64,000 nt of DNA from assembly GCA_019636095.1 (NCBI GenBank), contig JAHBYF010000005.1:236316-300315 (forward strand). Reading direction: 5' to 3'. Below, piece by piece: positions 1 to 8,803 of the stretch (positions are counted from its first letter, which is position 1; the number at the start of each line of letters is the position of its first letter). This stretch comes from Hyphomonadaceae bacterium (lineage in GTDB: Bacteria; Pseudomonadota; Alphaproteobacteria; Caulobacterales; Aquidulcibacteraceae). A program made the translations under genes and the position numbers. Under the pieces are notes generated by a model. The model was not told the DNA's origin. It searched no databases and saw only the letters and a list, made by a program, of their open reading frames with translations.

Positions 1-717
1 CGAAGAGACTTCCACGACCTGCTCGCCGCCGCGAACGGCGTCCCAGAAGCGGCGACCGCCGTAGACGGAAGGGTCGGTGGCCGGGTGGAGGCTGAGTGGC
101 GTCACACTCAGACGCGGAGCGACCTCGGACGGAACGGCGTCGGCCGGCGCACCGTCGCGGCCGAGTGTGCGAATGCGCTGCACCCGCGCTGGCTGTCCTG
201 GCGCCACCGAGTTTGCCCAGCGCTGACGCTGCAGCGAGTACGCCATTTCCTGATAGCGATCGGCGACGCTGATGATGCGGGCGCTGTCGGCGTTGGCCGA
301 CGCGAGCAGCATGTTGGTCGCTTCCTGACCGCCACGTAGACCGCGCGCGTAGGAGGGATCGACGGTGACGGCCCAGATGACGGCGTCGCGGCCATAATAG
401 GCGGCGGCGTCACGAACGCCTTGAACGAATGCTGGTGATTGCGCGGCGGTGTTGGCGCCATAGGCGATCCAACCCCGCGTCAGCGCATCCCGGTTATGGC
501 GCGCGACACGGTCGAGCGCTGTTTCCAAACCTGCTGCGTCGCGCATGGTTGTCGCGCGCAACTCCGAAACGTCGCTTTGATAAGCGGCGTAGGCCGTAAC
601 CGCAGTCTGCAGGTCGACATTGCTCGCGCCAGCTTCAGTAGCAGCAGGCGTTTGAGCGTTGGCGACGCCAAGAAGGGCGACAACCGCGGTTGTGGTCCAT
701 ACCGCAAGGCTCCGCAT
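1..717 (-). CDS. Secreted hypothetical protein, partial (C-terminus off the left edge)
   Basis: An open frame runs from an ATG at 717 to the window edge with no stop (239 codons). It begins with a signal peptide (MRSLAVWTTTAVVALLGV, then ANAQ), so the product is probably periplasmic or secreted. The mature part is Ala/Arg-rich, has no Cys, and includes a YYGRDAVIWAVTVDPSY stretch near residue 105. I recognise no family. It is divergent from the histidine kinase that starts at 830, and the 112-bp gap must hold both promoters. ORFs on the other strand here are shadows. Confidence 0.7.
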   Translation of the reverse strand, partial: MRSLAVWTTTAVVALLGVANAQTPAATEAGASNVDLQTAVTAYAAYQSDVSELRATTMRDAAGLETALDRVARHNRDALTRGWIAYGANTAAQSPAFVQGVRDAAAYYGRDAVIWAVTVDPSYARGLRGGQEATNMLLASANADSARIISVADRYQEMAYSLQRQRWANSVAPGQPARVQRIRTLGRDGAPADAVPSEVAPRLSVTPLSLHPATDPSVYGGRRFWDAVRGGEQVVEVSS

Positions 718-796
718 CGGCTTCTGCTCCCTGATCCTAGATTGGTGAGTCCGCTTTCGAATCCGACTCATAGCGGGCACTCTCTCCCCCAGCGCG

Positions 797-811
797 TTAA
801 GAAGTCTTTTA
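797..811 (+). promoter_or_regulatory. Possible CtrA-like site (TTAA-N7-TTTA)
   Basis: TTAA, seven bases, then TTTA, one base away from the Caulobacter CtrA consensus TTAA-N7-TTAA. It lies 19 bp before the GTG start of a DivJ-like kinase and in the shared promoter region of two divergent genes. A single near-match may be chance. Confidence 0.3.
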
Positions 812-829
812 CTCGCGAGCGACGTTTCA

Positions 830-2023
830 GTGTCAACACAACTGGCCGTAACGCCGGGTGCAAAAGCAGCGCCAATGGCAGCTACAGTGGCATGGACGGG
901 GTGGTTTTGGACCGCCAGCGTCGTTGCGGCGGCGTTTGCCGGCGTTTTCGGGGGGGCAGAACGCCAGGATGTGGCCGCCGCCGCCGGGTTAGCGTTAGCG
1001 CCAGCCCTGGCTGGGTTTACCTTCTTGCCTTGGGTGAACCAGCGTTGGGCGGCGCTAGGTCTCATTATGGCTTGGCTGGTGGCTCTGTCGGGGTTGGTGG
1101 CGGGAACCGGCGGTTGGGGTTCGCCGCTTGTGGTGTCGCTGCTTCTGCCGGTGATCGTGGCGCGGACGCTCGGCCGCTGGACACGGATTTCAGCCATCGG
1201 AGCGGTTCTGGGTTACGCCGCGACGGGCTTCTCTAGCTTCATGTACGCGGGGCTCGGGTGGTTCACTGTGGTGCTGACGGTCGGTGCGTTGCTTGTGAGT
1301 GGCTGGCTTCTTGGCTTCGCGCAGCGGGGTGCACGCAGTGAGCAGGCGACGAACCAGCGAATTGCAGAGGTGTCGCACGAGCTGCGGACGCCGCTTACGC
1401 ACATCCTTGGTTTTTCGGAGATGATCGAGCGTCAGCTCTTCGGTGAGATCGGCGTGCGCTATGTCGAATACGCGGGACTCATTCGCAAGAGTGGCGCGCA
1501 TCTGCTTGGCTTGGTGAATGATCTGCTCGACCTCTCGCGCATCGATGCCGGGAGATTTGAGCTACACGTTGGTGAGTTTGACGTGCGAGACGTGATCGAG
1601 GACGTCGTGCGGGTCTCGATCGATAGCGCGGAAAAGAAGCAGATTCATCTCGGCATGGTGGCGGGTGAGGCGCCGATCATGGTGCGTGCGGATGATCGGG
1701 CGGTAAAGCGGATGCTGATCAACACGGTCGGCAATGCGATCAAATTTACGCCGGAGGGCGGCCGCGTGATCGTGCAAGCGAGCCTCATGAGCGGGAGCCT
1801 CCAACTCGATACGATCGACAACGGGCCCGGGATTCCGGCGGCCGAGCGCGAAACACTGGGGCAGGCCTACGAGCGCGGTTCGGGTGGCGCGCGTGCTGAA
1901 GGCACGGGCCTTGGACTTTCGCTCGTGCGCGCGTTGGCGGATTTGCACGGCGGCGCGCTCAGTTTTCATGATGCGCCGGGTGGCGGCGCGCTGGTGCGAG
2001 TTACGTTGCCGGTTTTGGTGTGA
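830..2023 (+). CDS. Membrane sensor histidine kinase, DivJ/PleC-type phosphoacceptor domain
   Basis: A 397-aa kinase with a GTG start. Residues about 20-165 hold five or six hydrophobic segments with no extracytoplasmic domain. HisKA follows with His183 in SHELRTPLTHILGFSEMI, then the LFGEIG...YVEYAGLI...LLDLSRIDAG pattern typical of PdhS-family (DivJ, PleC) kinases. HATPase boxes are NAIKFTPEGG, DNGPGIP and GTGLGLSLV. I see no PAS domain. The many-segment N-terminus with a short sensor resembles DivJ more than PleC, but orthology is inference. No response regulator is adjacent, as is common for this family. Its stop abuts the next, convergent gene. Confidence 0.85.
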   Translation: MSTQLAVTPGAKAAPMAATVAWTGWFWTASVVAAAFAGVFGGAERQDVAAAAGLALAPALAGFTFLPWVNQRWAALGLIMAWLVALSGLVAGTGGWGSPLVVSLLLPVIVARTLGRWTRISAIGAVLGYAATGFSSFMYAGLGWFTVVLTVGALLVSGWLLGFAQRGARSEQATNQRIAEVSHELRTPLTHILGFSEMIERQLFGEIGVRYVEYAGLIRKSGAHLLGLVNDLLDLSRIDAGRFELHVGEFDVRDVIEDVVRVSIDSAEKKQIHLGMVAGEAPIMVRADDRAVKRMLINTVGNAIKFTPEGGRVIVQASLMSGSLQLDTIDNGPGIPAAERETLGQAYERGSGGARAEGTGLGLSLVRALADLHGGALSFHDAPGGGALVRVTLPVLV

Positions 2024-2860
2024 CTAGCGGCGCAGCGTTAGAAATGCGCGCGCGGCGGCGATGTCGCCGACTTCGACCAGCAAGCTTTGGGTGACGCGCC
2101 CGGTTTCTACGCGCAGTTCCACGCTTTCGCGCGGGTCCAGATCGACAAGGTCTCGGAACGCCGTGTCCGGAAACGTAAAGACGACGCTCTGTTCGCCATT
2201 GCGGCGTTCGATGGTGCGTGTGGAGGGGATGCTGGCCGTCACCATCGGTGAGGGCAGGCCAGCCTCCAGTCCCTGCGAGATGCGTTGCGGCAACGCTATT
2301 TCGCGCATCTGGCCGCGTGCTTGGTCACGCAGGATGAGGAATGCGGCGTTTGGTGCTGTCGCGCTGGCAGCGAGCGGTATCACAAGAGCGAGACGTTGCG
2401 ATCCGTCCGCGTCGCGCACGCCGAAGGTTGCGCGAACCGGCGAGCTAATATCTTGGCTCAGGCGCCATCCAACTGGATCAGCGACGCGGCGCGCACGCCA
2501 GGAGCGATCCCAACCGGGAAAATCCATTGTGCCGGCATTGGCCCACTGCGCGAAGGAGCGGCGGGCGTCGGCGGCAGCGGTTTCGGTGCGACCGTCGCCG
2601 CAGCGGCGGCTGCGGGCGGCGTTGACGGCGGCAGCCTCTAGTTCGCGCAGTCTGGCGTTCGTCCAGCCCTCGCGCAGCAGCGCGCCGCGCGCTTGTGCGA
2701 CGCCGACGTTTAGGGCAGCGCGGATGCTCGGTTCGAAGAGGTGGCATTGCGCGTCGGCTTCAAGAAGCCCACGCCGCTCCACGAAGGCGGTGCGTGCATT
2801 CTCTGTGGCGGAAGCGGCGGTGGCCGTCCCCAAGGCGAGGGCTAGTATGATGAAGCGCAT
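2024..2860 (-). CDS. Secreted hypothetical protein
   Basis: A 278-aa protein with a signal peptide (MRFIILALALGTATAASA, cut before TEN). The N-terminal half is helical and Ala/Arg-rich with two Cys (AQCHLF and RRCGDG). The C-terminal half is strand-rich. No family is recognised. It is convergent with the kinase upstream and ends directly at that gene's stop. It is divergent from the DUF1491 gene, with about 50 bp between the starts. Confidence 0.65.
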   Translation of the reverse strand: MRFIILALALGTATAASATENARTAFVERRGLLEADAQCHLFEPSIRAALNVGVAQARGALLREGWTNARLRELEAAAVNAARSRRCGDGRTETAAADARRSFAQWANAGTMDFPGWDRSWRARRVADPVGWRLSQDISSPVRATFGVRDADGSQRLALVIPLAASATAPNAAFLILRDQARGQMREIALPQRISQGLEAGLPSPMVTASIPSTRTIERRNGEQSVVFTFPDTAFRDLVDLDPRESVELRVETGRVTQSLLVEVGDIAAARAFLTLRR

Positions 2861-2910
2861 GCGAGCGAGAAAGGTTAAACTAATCTTCTTGCGTTCTGGT
2901 GAACGGCGGC

Positions 2911-3255
2911 ATGGACGAACTGAAAACTGACTTCTGGGCCAGCGCCCTCATTCGGCGCGCGCAGATCGGGGGCGCCTTCGCAGGCGTTGTGAAGAAGGGC
3001 GACACCGACGCAGGGGCGGTGTTGGTGAAAGTGGCGACGCTCGATGGTAAAGCTCGCCTTTACGGGCCGGCTCGCAACGGTGACGGGGAACGCATTTGGC
3101 TGGATCTTTCGGCTGGTTCGCTGGGGGACGTTGAGACGGATGTGGACGGCTACGTCCGCAAGCGCCGGGAAGGCGATCCGGACCTTTGGGTGATTGAGAT
3201 CGAGGATCGCGAAGGTCGGCATTTTTTGACCGAGCCGGTGGATTCTGGCGGCTGA
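2911..3255 (+). CDS. DUF1491 family protein
   Basis: A 114-aa cytoplasmic protein. The start MDELKTDFWASALIRRAQ matches the usual N-terminus of DUF1491, so the ATG at 2911 is preferred over a GTG 12 bases upstream. Further family features are VVKKGDTDAGAVLVKV and a C-terminal DPDLWVIEIEDREGRHFL. The family is small, conserved in alphaproteobacteria and of unknown function. It is followed after 71 bp by prfC. Confidence 0.8.
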   Translation: MDELKTDFWASALIRRAQIGGAFAGVVKKGDTDAGAVLVKVATLDGKARLYGPARNGDGERIWLDLSAGSLGDVETDVDGYVRKRREGDPDLWVIEIEDREGRHFLTEPVDSGG

Positions 3256-3326
3256 CCAAGAGGCGCTGTTGCCCAGGGCGGCGGCAAAGCGTAAACGCGC
3301 CGCTTCGCTTTCATATCTGAGACCTG

Positions 3327-4931
3327 ATGTCCGCCGACCCCGCCACCGAGGCCGCCCGCCGCCGCACGTTCGCGATCATCTCGCATCCCGACGCCGGCAA
3401 GACGACTTTGACTGAATCGTTGCTGCTCGCGGGCGGTGCGATTCACTTGGCTGGCGAAGTGGCTGCGCGCGGCCAAGCGCGGCGCACCACCTCGGACTGG
3501 ATGAAGATTGAGCGCGAGCGCGGCATCTCGGTGTCCAGCTCGGTGATGATGTTTGAGCACGACGGCATGGTGTTCAACCTGCTGGACACGCCAGGTCACG
3601 AGGATTTCTCAGAAGACACGTATCGGACCCTCACCGCTGCGGACTCCGCGATCATGGTGCTCGATGCGGCAAAGGGCATCGAGCCGCAGACGTTGAAGCT
3701 GTTTGAGGTCTGCCGCCTTCGCGACATTCCGATCACCACCTTCATCAACAAGATGGACCGCGAAGCGCTCGATCCGTTTGAGCTGCTGGATGAGATCCAC
3801 TCGAAGCTCGCCATGGACACTGCGCCGATGTATTGGCCGGCGGCGTCGGGGCAGCGTTTTGGCGGCATGCTTGATCTGACGACGGACGAGTTCGTGCCGT
3901 TCCGCCGTTTGGAGCATGGCGAAGAGGGCTTTGCGGTTGAGATGCGCCAGAAGCGCGGTGCCAGCAATTTTCTGGAAGGTCTGCGCGACGATGTACGCGC
4001 AGAACTGGAAGAGACGGCGGAGCTGGCGCGCGAGGGCCTGCCAAAATTCGATCTGACTGCATTCCGTGAAGGGCATCTGACTCCTGTGTTCTTCGGCTCA
4101 GCGTTGCGCCGCTATGGTGTGCTTGAGTTGCTCGCTGGGCTTGGCGCCAATGCGCCGCCGCCACGGCCATTGAAGGCTACGGTGAAAGGCCAAGAGACGG
4201 AGGTGGCGCCTGGGCGAAGCGAGGTCAGCGGCTTCATCTTCAAGATCCAAGCGAACATGGACCCGAAGCACCGCGACCGCGTCGGATTCTTCCGTATTTC
4301 GTCGGGCAAGTTTCAGCGCGGCATGACGCTGAAGACGGCGGCGGGCAAAGGCTTCAACGTCCACAACCCGATGATGTTCATGGCGCAGGATCGAGAGATC
4401 GCGCAGGAAGCGTTTCCAGGTGATGTGATTGGTATCCCGAGCCACGGCGGCCTGCGCGTGGGGGATTCGCTGTCTCAGAGTGGTGACGTCATCTTCCAAG
4501 GCATTCCGAACTTCGCGCCGGAAATCCTAAAGCGCGTGCGCGTGAAAGATCCGCTGAAGCAGAAGCATTTGCGCAAGGCGTTGGAGTCCCTGGGCGAAGA
4601 GGGCGTCACCCAGGTGTTCAAGCCGGTGCATGGCGGCGATCTCGTTGTGGGCGCGGTTGGTCAGCTGCAGTTTGAAGTGCTCGATGAGCGGATGAAGGCA
4701 GAGTACGGACTCGAGGTGATTTTTGAGACGTCTCCCTACCAGGCTGCACGTTGGGTGAGCGCCGAGAGCCGCGCCGATCTCGAAGCGTTTGCCGAGAAAT
4801 CAGCGTCGCAGATGGCCGAAGACGTTGACAACGCGCCGGTGTTCCTCGGCAAGAGCGCGTGGGAGATTGGCTACGTTCAGGAGAAGAACCCGAAGGTCAG
4901 GTTCTCCGATACGAAAGAGCGAGCCGCCTAG
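3327..4931 (+). CDS. prfC: Peptide chain release factor 3
   Basis: RF3 is the translational GTPase that removes RF1/RF2 from the ribosome after termination. The 534-aa length is normal. G1 is SHPDAGKTTLTE (about residue 19), the switch region contains RGISVSSSVM, G3 is DTPGHEDFSEDTYR and G4 is NKMDRE. The domain II part GFIFKIQANMDPKHRDRVGF is RF3-specific and separates it from EF-G. The gene is full length and overlaps the convergent VOC gene by 4 nt. Confidence 0.95.
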   Translation: MSADPATEAARRRTFAIISHPDAGKTTLTESLLLAGGAIHLAGEVAARGQARRTTSDWMKIERERGISVSSSVMMFEHDGMVFNLLDTPGHEDFSEDTYRTLTAADSAIMVLDAAKGIEPQTLKLFEVCRLRDIPITTFINKMDREALDPFELLDEIHSKLAMDTAPMYWPAASGQRFGGMLDLTTDEFVPFRRLEHGEEGFAVEMRQKRGASNFLEGLRDDVRAELEETAELAREGLPKFDLTAFREGHLTPVFFGSALRRYGVLELLAGLGANAPPPRPLKATVKGQETEVAPGRSEVSGFIFKIQANMDPKHRDRVGFFRISSGKFQRGMTLKTAAGKGFNVHNPMMFMAQDREIAQEAFPGDVIGIPSHGGLRVGDSLSQSGDVIFQGIPNFAPEILKRVRVKDPLKQKHLRKALESLGEEGVTQVFKPVHGGDLVVGAVGQLQFEVLDERMKAEYGLEVIFETSPYQAARWVSAESRADLEAFAEKSASQMAEDVDNAPVFLGKSAWEIGYVQEKNPKVRFSDTKERAA

Positions 4932-5314
4932 TCGTGCGGCACGCCTGGGCGGCGTTCGGCAATGTGCCAGAGCACGCCGCTTGGATCGACGATGTAAGCC
5001 ACGCGTAGGCCCCAGGGCTGCATCGCCGGAGCCTTGGGGGCGGCAACGCCAAAGTTTGCGGGAAGATTGAGGTTTTCGATGTGCGTCCACCACGCGTCGA
5101 GATCGTCGACCATGAGCTGCATCATGCACATTTCGGCCCACGCATCGGTGAACAGCCGTTGGAGGATGAAGCCGCCAGAGCCGGTCTTGAAGATCGCGAC
5201 GTCGCTGTCGAGCACCTTCTCGAAGCCGAGTGCTTCGTAAAAGCGCTTCGACAAATCGAAATCGCGTGTCGGCAGGAACGGGCGCGCGAGCTCGGCGCCT
5301 GAAGGCGTGGGCAT
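4928..5314 (-). CDS. VOC superfamily (glyoxalase-like) protein
   Basis: A 128-aa protein with the vicinal-oxygen-chelate layout: ARPFLPTRDFDLSKRFYEALGF at the start, an FILQRLF strand, then MMQLMVDDLDAWWTHIENL and a closing VAYIVDPSGVLWHIAE. That ending is typical of glyoxalase/bleomycin-resistance-like folds. Substrate and metal cannot be read from the sequence. It overlaps the end of prfC by 4 nt in convergent orientation. Confidence 0.8.
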   Translation of the reverse strand: MPTPSGAELARPFLPTRDFDLSKRFYEALGFEKVLDSDVAIFKTGSGGFILQRLFTDAWAEMCMMQLMVDDLDAWWTHIENLNLPANFGVAAPKAPAMQPWGLRVAYIVDPSGVLWHIAERRPGVPHD

Positions 5315-5353
5315 AGGCGTAAATATCTGCCGCCTTCGCGCCGAAGCAAGGGC

Positions 5354-6439
5354 CTAAGCCGCTTGTGCTGCGCCTTTGCGGACTTTGAAGAAGCGCATGG
5401 CGCGCTGGGCCGCTTCGACCGGCACGTCGTTATACATGCGGCCAAATTCCTCGGCCCGCTGCATGGCTTCATCGCCGCCGCAAGAAAGCACGGCGAGCGT
5501 GACAAAGAGCGGACGTTCGATACCGGCGGCGCGGCAGATCATGGCGAGACCATCAATGTCGCGGCGATTGATCAGGTCGGCCACCGTGTCGGGCTCAAGA
5601 CTTGTGATCTCGGCAAGGCCGTAGAGGAAGTGAGTCTGCTTGGCTTCGCGATAGAGAGAGACGAGGAGGCGGGCGTTCAGTTCGCCGCTATTCTTCTTCG
5701 AGTTGATGAAGGCCATCGCGTTCTTGGCTTCCGCGCTCATGTCACCGACGCTGGCGCTCATCCGCGCGCGGGCCTTTGATAGCGCAGCGTCGAGTGTCGC
5801 GGGATCGACTGAAGCGTTGCGCTTCATGATCTGGTCGCGGAGCGTATTCTCGACGACAAAATACATCTCGTTCAGCAAATCAAGCGGCAGGTCGGCGCGT
5901 TTTACGACGCCTTCGTGCAGCATGCTGTTGCTGCGGGCGCGATCGACGGCGACTTCCATGCTTGTGCGCGAGATCTTGGCGGTGTCGTTGCGGATCAGGT
6001 GATCGAGCGCGGTATCGTCGCCGAACTTTACGATGGCGTCGGATAGGTTCTCGGAAACGTCGGGGCGCTGAGCGACGGCGGCGATGTGCTGCTGGCTCTG
6101 GTAATTGACGATTTGCAGCAGGGTCTGCTCGTCGAGCGCGTGGCTGCGCTTTAGGACCGGTCCCGCGATTTCGAAGGAGTGGTTCGCCAAATCGCGCATT
6201 AGGCCGACGGGCGCATCCTCGGCGTCGGCGAACACTTCTGAGAGTTCGGCCAGCACGCTGTCCTGCATCTCCGCGGCCACAAGCTGCAAAACATCATCGA
6301 ACAGCGCCGTCTCACGGGTTGTGCGGGTACTTGATGTCTCGAAGAAGAGATCGGTAACCTCGCGCAGCAGTTCACGCCGCTGATTGCTGTCGGTCGTACG
6401 CGCCAAATCGACGAGCTTCGCAAACCGCGCGTTAGACAT
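5354..6439 (-). CDS. DUF2336 domain-containing protein
   Basis: A 361-aa, largely alpha-helical, soluble protein. The ATRTTR-type N-terminal region and repeated helices (VADLINRRDIDGLAMICRAAGI near residue 287) match DUF2336, an alphaproteobacterial family of HEAT-like helical proteins of unknown function. There is no signal peptide or membrane segment. The next upstream gene on the strand is the PAN-domain gene, 66 bp away. Confidence 0.75.
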   Translation of the reverse strand: MSNARFAKLVDLARTTDSNQRRELLREVTDLFFETSSTRTTRETALFDDVLQLVAAEMQDSVLAELSEVFADAEDAPVGLMRDLANHSFEIAGPVLKRSHALDEQTLLQIVNYQSQQHIAAVAQRPDVSENLSDAIVKFGDDTALDHLIRNDTAKISRTSMEVAVDRARSNSMLHEGVVKRADLPLDLLNEMYFVVENTLRDQIMKRNASVDPATLDAALSKARARMSASVGDMSAEAKNAMAFINSKKNSGELNARLLVSLYREAKQTHFLYGLAEITSLEPDTVADLINRRDIDGLAMICRAAGIERPLFVTLAVLSCGGDEAMQRAEEFGRMYNDVPVEAAQRAMRFFKVRKGAAQAA

Positions 6440-6505
6440 AAGCCTGAAGTCCCCTGAATCGAGCAGAAACTACTGCGCGGTCGTAAACAAATCTTAGCAG
6501 CGCCT

Positions 6506-6949
6506 TCAATTTCCAAGCCCCCCGCGCAGGCTTTCCTCAGTGCTTGGGCCGCCCAAAAGCGCCAGCGAGAGGTCCTGAGGGGGATCTGCCGTCATAACAG
6601 CGCCGGGCGCGCGGTCTTCGTGGGCGGCGATAGCGGGCGCGGCGGAAGGCGGCGGCGCCTGCGAGTGGGGCGCGCGCAACGAAGCCGGAACGCGCAGGCT
6701 AACGCCGGAGGTGACGCCTTCACGTTCGGTCGGTGTGGGAACGATGGCTTTTAGCTCGCAAGAATTCGCCTGATAGCTCCAGGCCATGCAGAGCGTGTCG
6801 TCGGCGCAAAGGCGTTCGCACCCGGCGACAGAGTCCGCTTCAATGGTGGCGTACGAACCGCCTGGGCGGGCGACGTTGGTGTCGCCTATCGCCCAAGCCG
6901 CACCGACTTGTGCCGCGGCAATCGCTGCGAGCAGGAAGAGATAGCGCAT
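6506..6949 (-). CDS. Secreted PAN/Apple-domain protein
   Basis: A 147-aa protein with a signal peptide (MRYLFLLAAIAAAQVGAAWA). Residues about 25-85 form a short PAN/Apple-like module with the Cys pattern GCERLCADDTLCMAWSY...SCELK, a fold used for protein or sugar binding. The rest is a low-complexity Pro/Ala-rich tail. The role is unknown. It lies just downstream of the ABC-F gene on the same strand (36-bp gap). Confidence 0.7.
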   Translation of the reverse strand: MRYLFLLAAIAAAQVGAAWAIGDTNVARPGGSYATIEADSVAGCERLCADDTLCMAWSYQANSCELKAIVPTPTEREGVTSGVSLRVPASLRAPHSQAPPPSAAPAIAAHEDRAPGAVMTADPPQDLSLALLGGPSTEESLRGGLGN

Positions 6950-6985
6950 GGGCCGAATCTGTACGCGCTTTGGTTAACAAGAGAT

Positions 6986-8803
6986 TCACTCTTGTGCGCC
7001 GAGCGCCTCGCGTCGCAGTTCTATCTCCAGCCATTCGGCTTCAGCCGCTTCTCGCTCGGCGCGGGCAGCTTCGAGGCGGGCGGCGGTTTGGGTGAATTCG
7101 TTGCTGTTGAATGCGTCGGCCGCGGCGAGCTTGGTTTCAAGTCCTTCAATCTCGGCGGATAGCTTCGGCATCAAAGCGTCGAGTTCGCTGGCGCGCCGCT
7201 TGTCCTTGTAGCTGAGCTTGCTTTGCTTCTTGGGCGCGGTGGGGCGCAGCGGTTCGGATGGCTGGTTCTTCGGTGTTGGGCGTGGGCTGATCGCCTCGCC
7301 GTGTTCGCGCTCGAAATCCGCCCACCCGCCGGGCGTCTCTACCCACTTGCCGTTGCCGAGCGGGCCGACGATCTGGGTGGCGACGCCGTCGAGAAAGGCG
7401 CGATCGTGACTCACTATGAGGACGGTGCCTTCATAGGTCGCGAGCATCTCTTCAAGCGCGTCGAGCGTGTCCATGTCGAGGTCGTTGGTGGGTTCGTCCA
7501 GCACCAGGAGGTTGGCGGGCTTGGCCAGCGCGATGGCGAGCGCGAGGCGATTGCGTTCGCCGCCCGAAAGCGCCGAGACGGGTTGGCGAAGTTGTTGGGC
7601 GGTGAACAAGAATTCTTTAGCATACGAAGCGACATGGCGGGCAACGCCACGCACCATGACCTGATCGCCGCCGCCGGGTGTAAGTGCGTCTTTCAGTGTG
7701 AGGTTGGGATCGATGATGTCGCGGCGCTGATCAACGTAGGCGAGGGTGAGGTTTTCGCCTATGCGGACGCTGCCGCTGTCAGGCTCGCGGCGTTGCAGCA
7801 GGAGTTCAAGCAATGTCGTCTTGCCGCTGCCATTGGCGCCGACAACGCCCACTCGGTCGCCGCGACGAATGCGAAGTGAGAAATTCGCGATCAAGGGTCG
7901 TTCGCCGTAGGCTTTCGAAATGTTCTTGGCGTCGATGACCAGCCGGGCGGATTCGGCGCCGCGTTCGGCGTTGAGAGCGGCGGCGGGCGACGCGCCTAGC
8001 TCTTTCATGTCGCGGCGCTCAGCGCGCATGGCCAAGAGCTTGCGGCGGCGCCCTTCGTTGCGTGAGCGGCGCGCGGTGACGCCACGGCGGAGCCAGTGCT
8101 CTTCGGCTTTGAGTTGCGTTTCGAGACGCGCGAGCTTGCGGGCGTCTTCCTCCTCGATTTGGTCGGCCCATTCCTCGAAGGCGGCATAGCCGCGATGGAG
8201 CTTCAGCAACCGGCGTTGGCGAAGCCAAAGCGTCGCTGTGGAGGTGCGCTCCAAGAACCGGCGGTCATGGCTGATGATGAGGCAAGCGCCGCGTTGGTTG
8301 GCGATGATCCGTTCGAGTTCTTCGATCGCAGTGATGTCGAGGTGGTTGGTCGGCTCGTCGAGCAAGAGAATGTCGGCGTCGGCGGCGAGCGCGCGGGCGA
8401 GAGATGCCCGGCGGGCTTCGCCGCCGGACAGACCCTGCGGGGGACGTTGTGGGTCGAGGCCAAATTGTTCGAGTGCGGCATCGGCGGCGTAGGCTGGGAT
8501 TTCCATCGTGCTGCCGACACGCATAACCGAGACCGACTGCGCGTACTCGCGGAGCGTTGCGAAACCGTCGAAGTTGGTCTCTTGCGGCGCGAACGCGATT
8601 CTCGTGCCGGATTGATAGACGATTTCGCCGGCATCCGGTTCGGTAAGGCCGGCCATCATCCGCATCAGCGTCGACTTGCCGGCGCCATTGGCGCCGACAA
8701 ACGCCACGCGCTCGCCTTTTTGTAGCACGAACTCGGCGTCGTCGAAGAGCGGCGCTTGGCCAAGCGTCAGCGCTAGTTCTTTGACGTGCGCGAGCGCTGA
8801 CAT
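6986..8803 (-). CDS. ABC-F family ATPase, Uup-like
   Basis: A 605-aa soluble protein with two ABC domains and no membrane segments. Walker A: GANGAGKSTLMRM (about residue 38) and GANGSGKTTLLEL (about 325). Signatures: LSGGEARRASLARAL and LSGGERNRLALAIAL. Walker B: LLLDEPTNHLD and LVLDEPTNDLD. A charged linker lies between them, and a C-terminal coiled coil (about 535-603) resembles the DNA/ribosome-binding tail of Uup. ABC-F proteins act on ribosomes. Its start lies immediately after the penicillin-binding protein's stop, so the two are probably co-transcribed. Confidence 0.9.
   Translation of the reverse strand: MSALAHVKELALTLGQAPLFDDAEFVLQKGERVAFVGANGAGKSTLMRMMAGLTEPDAGEIVYQSGTRIAFAPQETNFDGFATLREYAQSVSVMRVGSTMEIPAYAADAALEQFGLDPQRPPQGLSGGEARRASLARALAADADILLLDEPTNHLDITAIEELERIIANQRGACLIISHDRRFLERTSTATLWLRQRRLLKLHRGYAAFEEWADQIEEEDARKLARLETQLKAEEHWLRRGVTARRSRNEGRRRKLLAMRAERRDMKELGASPAAALNAERGAESARLVIDAKNISKAYGERPLIANFSLRIRRGDRVGVVGANGSGKTTLLELLLQRREPDSGSVRIGENLTLAYVDQRRDIIDPNLTLKDALTPGGGDQVMVRGVARHVASYAKEFLFTAQQLRQPVSALSGGERNRLALAIALAKPANLLVLDEPTNDLDMDTLDALEEMLATYEGTVLIVSHDRAFLDGVATQIVGPLGNGKWVETPGGWADFEREHGEAISPRPTPKNQPSEPLRPTAPKKQSKLSYKDKRRASELDALMPKLSAEIEGLETKLAAADAFNSNEFTQTAARLEAARAEREAAEAEWLEIELRREALGAQE

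Noticed and set aside
439..1236. 265-codon plus-strand frame over the first gene and the kinase start
   Set aside because: It overlaps a signal-peptide gene on the minus strand and the kinase in another frame, and has low-complexity Arg/Gly-rich text.
6973..6987. TTAA-N7-TTCA near the PAN-domain gene as a CtrA site
   Set aside because: One mismatch, no other support, and it overlaps the 3' end of the ABC-F gene.
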